From the NCBI RefSeq assembly GCF_963678635.1, contig NC_087068.1, positions 18,048,027 to 18,112,026 of the forward strand: a stretch of DNA of 64,000 bases, in the 5' to 3' direction. Source of the DNA: Symsagittifera roscoffensis (Eukaryota > Xenacoelomorpha > Acoela > Convolutidae). The number at the start of each line of letters is the position of its first letter. Position 1 is the first letter of the stretch. The position numbers were made by a program, and so were the translations under genes. The notes beneath the pieces were generated by a model, which ran no database searches, was not told the DNA's origin, and saw only the letters and a program-made list of their open reading frames with translations. Shown here in pieces: positions 62,884 to 64,000 of the stretch.

Positions 62884-63133
62884 AGGCTTCCGGCGAGCCA
62901 GATGAAATAGTTTATTCTTTATGACACGACGATTAAAAAAATCAACTTCTGACGAAAAACTTTCCGGAAAATAAAACGCAAAAAGTGTGACATTCGACCA
63001 GAATGGCCAAAATGCAGTCTCTGCAGAATTCGGTATTTTAGCAGCAAGCCTTCCGAATTGGCGATTTAGAACGGATAAGGACGTTATTTGAACGATTAGC
63101 CAAACGGTGAAGGCTAGAAGATTCTGGAATTCT

Positions 63134-63147
63134 AATTTTTAAAAATT
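63134..63147. repeat. Perfect 14-bp AT palindrome
   Basis: AATTTTTAAAAATT is self-complementary; it lies six bases before another palindrome. Confidence 0.6.
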
Positions 63148-63152
63148 CGAAT

Positions 63153-63164
63153 TATGACGTCATA
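63153..63164. promoter_or_regulatory. CRE-like palindrome
   Basis: TATGACGTCATA contains the full TGACGTCA motif of CREB/ATF factors. Nothing else nearby shows that it is used. Confidence 0.3.
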
Positions 63165-63305
63165 TTTCTGAGAAACGTCAGAAACGGCCATTTTTAGCTA
63201 AAAGAGCAAGAAAAAACAGAACAACTTTTATCTGCGATTACGAACAGTACGAAATCGAGACTAAAAAACTACAACGAACTACCGAACAGCAGAGGACGTT
63301 CCGAG

Positions 63306-63337
63306 TTGCAACTATTGTGCTGTTACAATAGTTGCAA
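63306..63337 (+). repeat. Perfect 13-bp hairpin
   Basis: TTGCAACTATTGT and ACAATAGTTGCAA pair around a 6-nt loop (GCTGTT). Confidence 0.8.
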
Positions 63338-63339
63338 GG

Positions 63340-63355
63340 CCGTTGCGAGCAACGG
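63340..63355 (+). repeat. Short hairpin next to the 13-bp hairpin
   Basis: CCGTTG and CAACGG pair around CGAG, two bases after the first hairpin. Confidence 0.7.
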
Positions 63356-63415
63356 TGAAGGGTAAAACCCAGCCTTCCGAGTTATTGTGAACTGGATATT
63401 AAGAAGCTTGATTCA

Positions 63416-63433
63416 CCGGATTCAAGAATCCGG
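63416..63433 (+). repeat. Perfect 8-bp inverted repeat
   Basis: CCGGATTC and GAATCCGG are separated by AA, giving a 7-bp stem with a CAAG loop. Confidence 0.7.
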
Positions 63434-64000
63434 AAGGGTCTCGGGACGTGGACTTTTATGAACTTATATTGAATTTTAGCATCCGTCATGTCCTGACTTG
63501 AATTTAATTAAGATCTTAATTCGTTTTGACAAGAATGAGGAGCTAGAAGTAGGGGGGAAAGGGTTGATCCATCTTCGATGGAGATGATGATTTTTATCTA
63601 CTGAACAAAAACAATAGTAATATAATAAGTAGTAGCCCTGTTTTTAGGAGTGACCTCGTGGTCTGGGGATACTGAGACCCAGCCATGAGCTCACTATTTT
63701 TGCATGTAATCTAGTTAATTTGAGCGTTCTGGTCGAAGCCGGAGAACAGTAACGTTTTTGTCAGCCTGATGTAAGAAAGACCACCGAAAAGTACTGGCTT
63801 GGTAGAGACGGTGAAAATCATGCAAAGCTCTGTTTAGACGCTAGCCAGTCGTCTTAAGACTTAGTTTTGTTATCCGTCGATATGTATCTTCCGGGCGAAT
63901 GTTACATGTATGTTTTTATGGCGCTCCTGGGTGTTATTCTTTTTTAACATCATGACCGGCAGAACCGTTAACGAGCACTCCGCGCCGAGCGGATGCTCAC

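Larger units (their letters stand above)
13190..62985 (+). repeat. Tandem array of about 160 units of ~312 bp, each carrying a tRNA-Ile-like gene
   Basis: Unit length is mostly 311-322 bp (extremes 265 and 381). Each complete unit has a 65-74 nt tRNA-like sequence on the plus strand; 159 are listed below. The consensus folds perfectly: acceptor GGCCGCA with TGTGGCC, D stem GCTC/GAGC, anticodon stem TCGTG/CGCGA around CTAATAA (anticodon AAT, Ile), T stem GACAG/CTGTC around TTCGAGC, discriminator A. Spacers share a 40-bp block and a Pol III terminator region of two kinds. Entry notes use these labels: 'wobble end' means the 3' acceptor is TGTGGTC (G2:U71); type B has D arm GGCTAAAGC and anticodon stem TGGTG/TGCGA; type C starts GTCCGCA; type E starts AGCCGCA with anticodon stem TCAGG. 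The array starts and ends inside a spacer. Alternatives are a tRNA-derived satellite with few active copies, or a true multicopy tRNA locus. Confidence 0.95.
59686..62985 (+). repeat. Higher-order repeat at the array end, 2174-bp period
   Basis: The four units at 59686, 59999, 60316 and 60637 recur at 61860, 62174, 62490 and 62810 with shared private changes such as CTCATTCGG and TTTAGAG. The second copy is cut off at the array edge. Confidence 0.8.
62986..64000. other. Right flank of the array, no recognised gene
   Basis: The array unit is cut at AAAACGCAAAAAG and unrelated sequence follows. No ORF of note. The word CTTCCGA(A/G)TT recurs (about 63051, 63374) and several short perfect hairpins are present. 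It could be a different repeat family or single-copy DNA. Confidence 0.5.

Noticed and set aside
13190-62985. CRISPR array
   Set aside because: Units are ~312 bp with a tRNA, spacers are homologous to each other, and the gene content is animal.
13190-62985. tRNA-derived SINE family
   Set aside because: Copies are strictly head-to-tail at a fixed period with full-length tRNA ends, with no dispersed insertions, poly-A tails of an integrated element or target duplications.
63153-63164. Functional CREB-responsive promoter
   Set aside because: Only a lone palindrome; no transcription start, gene or further motif is visible beside it.

Overview
This is a stretch of animal nuclear DNA, probably from an invertebrate; I cannot name the phylum. 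The evidence is a gene split into many short exons with GT-AG introns of about 240-950 bp, extracellular animal domains (C8, TIL, LDL-receptor class A), AT-rich introns, and nuclear-type tRNA genes with internal A and B boxes. No long ORF, operon or bacterial signal is present.

Left part (363-12500, minus strand): 19 exons of one large secreted or extracellular-matrix protein. Reading 5' to 3' it has a C8 domain, a TIL/cysteine-rich region, several LDLa domains, then five tandem modules of roughly 110-190 residues that I do not recognise with certainty. A 1.08-kb Thr/Pro/Gly/Ser exon built on a 13-residue minisatellite lies between modules 3 and 4. Splice phases agree at every junction, giving about 4.45 kb of coding sequence. 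Both ends of the gene are missing: no VWD exon precedes the C8 exon before the array begins, and no stop codon is seen at the left.

Right part (about 13190-62985, plus strand): an uninterrupted head-to-tail satellite of about 312-bp units. I count 159 tRNA-like sequences, one per unit, all in the same direction. The consensus is a well-folded 74-nt tRNA-Ile(AAT) with intact A and B boxes; 12 copies are exact and many more are near-exact. Other copies carry altered anticodons, broken stems or deletions. The units form nested higher-order repeats of 2, 5, 6 and 7 units. Some copies have a T4/T5 Pol III terminator about 27 nt downstream and others do not. The array runs opposite to the mucin-like gene and begins about 700 bp upstream of its first visible exon, so it may lie in a giant intron of that gene.

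Far right (62986-64000): unique-looking non-coding DNA with several perfect short hairpins. I recognise no gene there.
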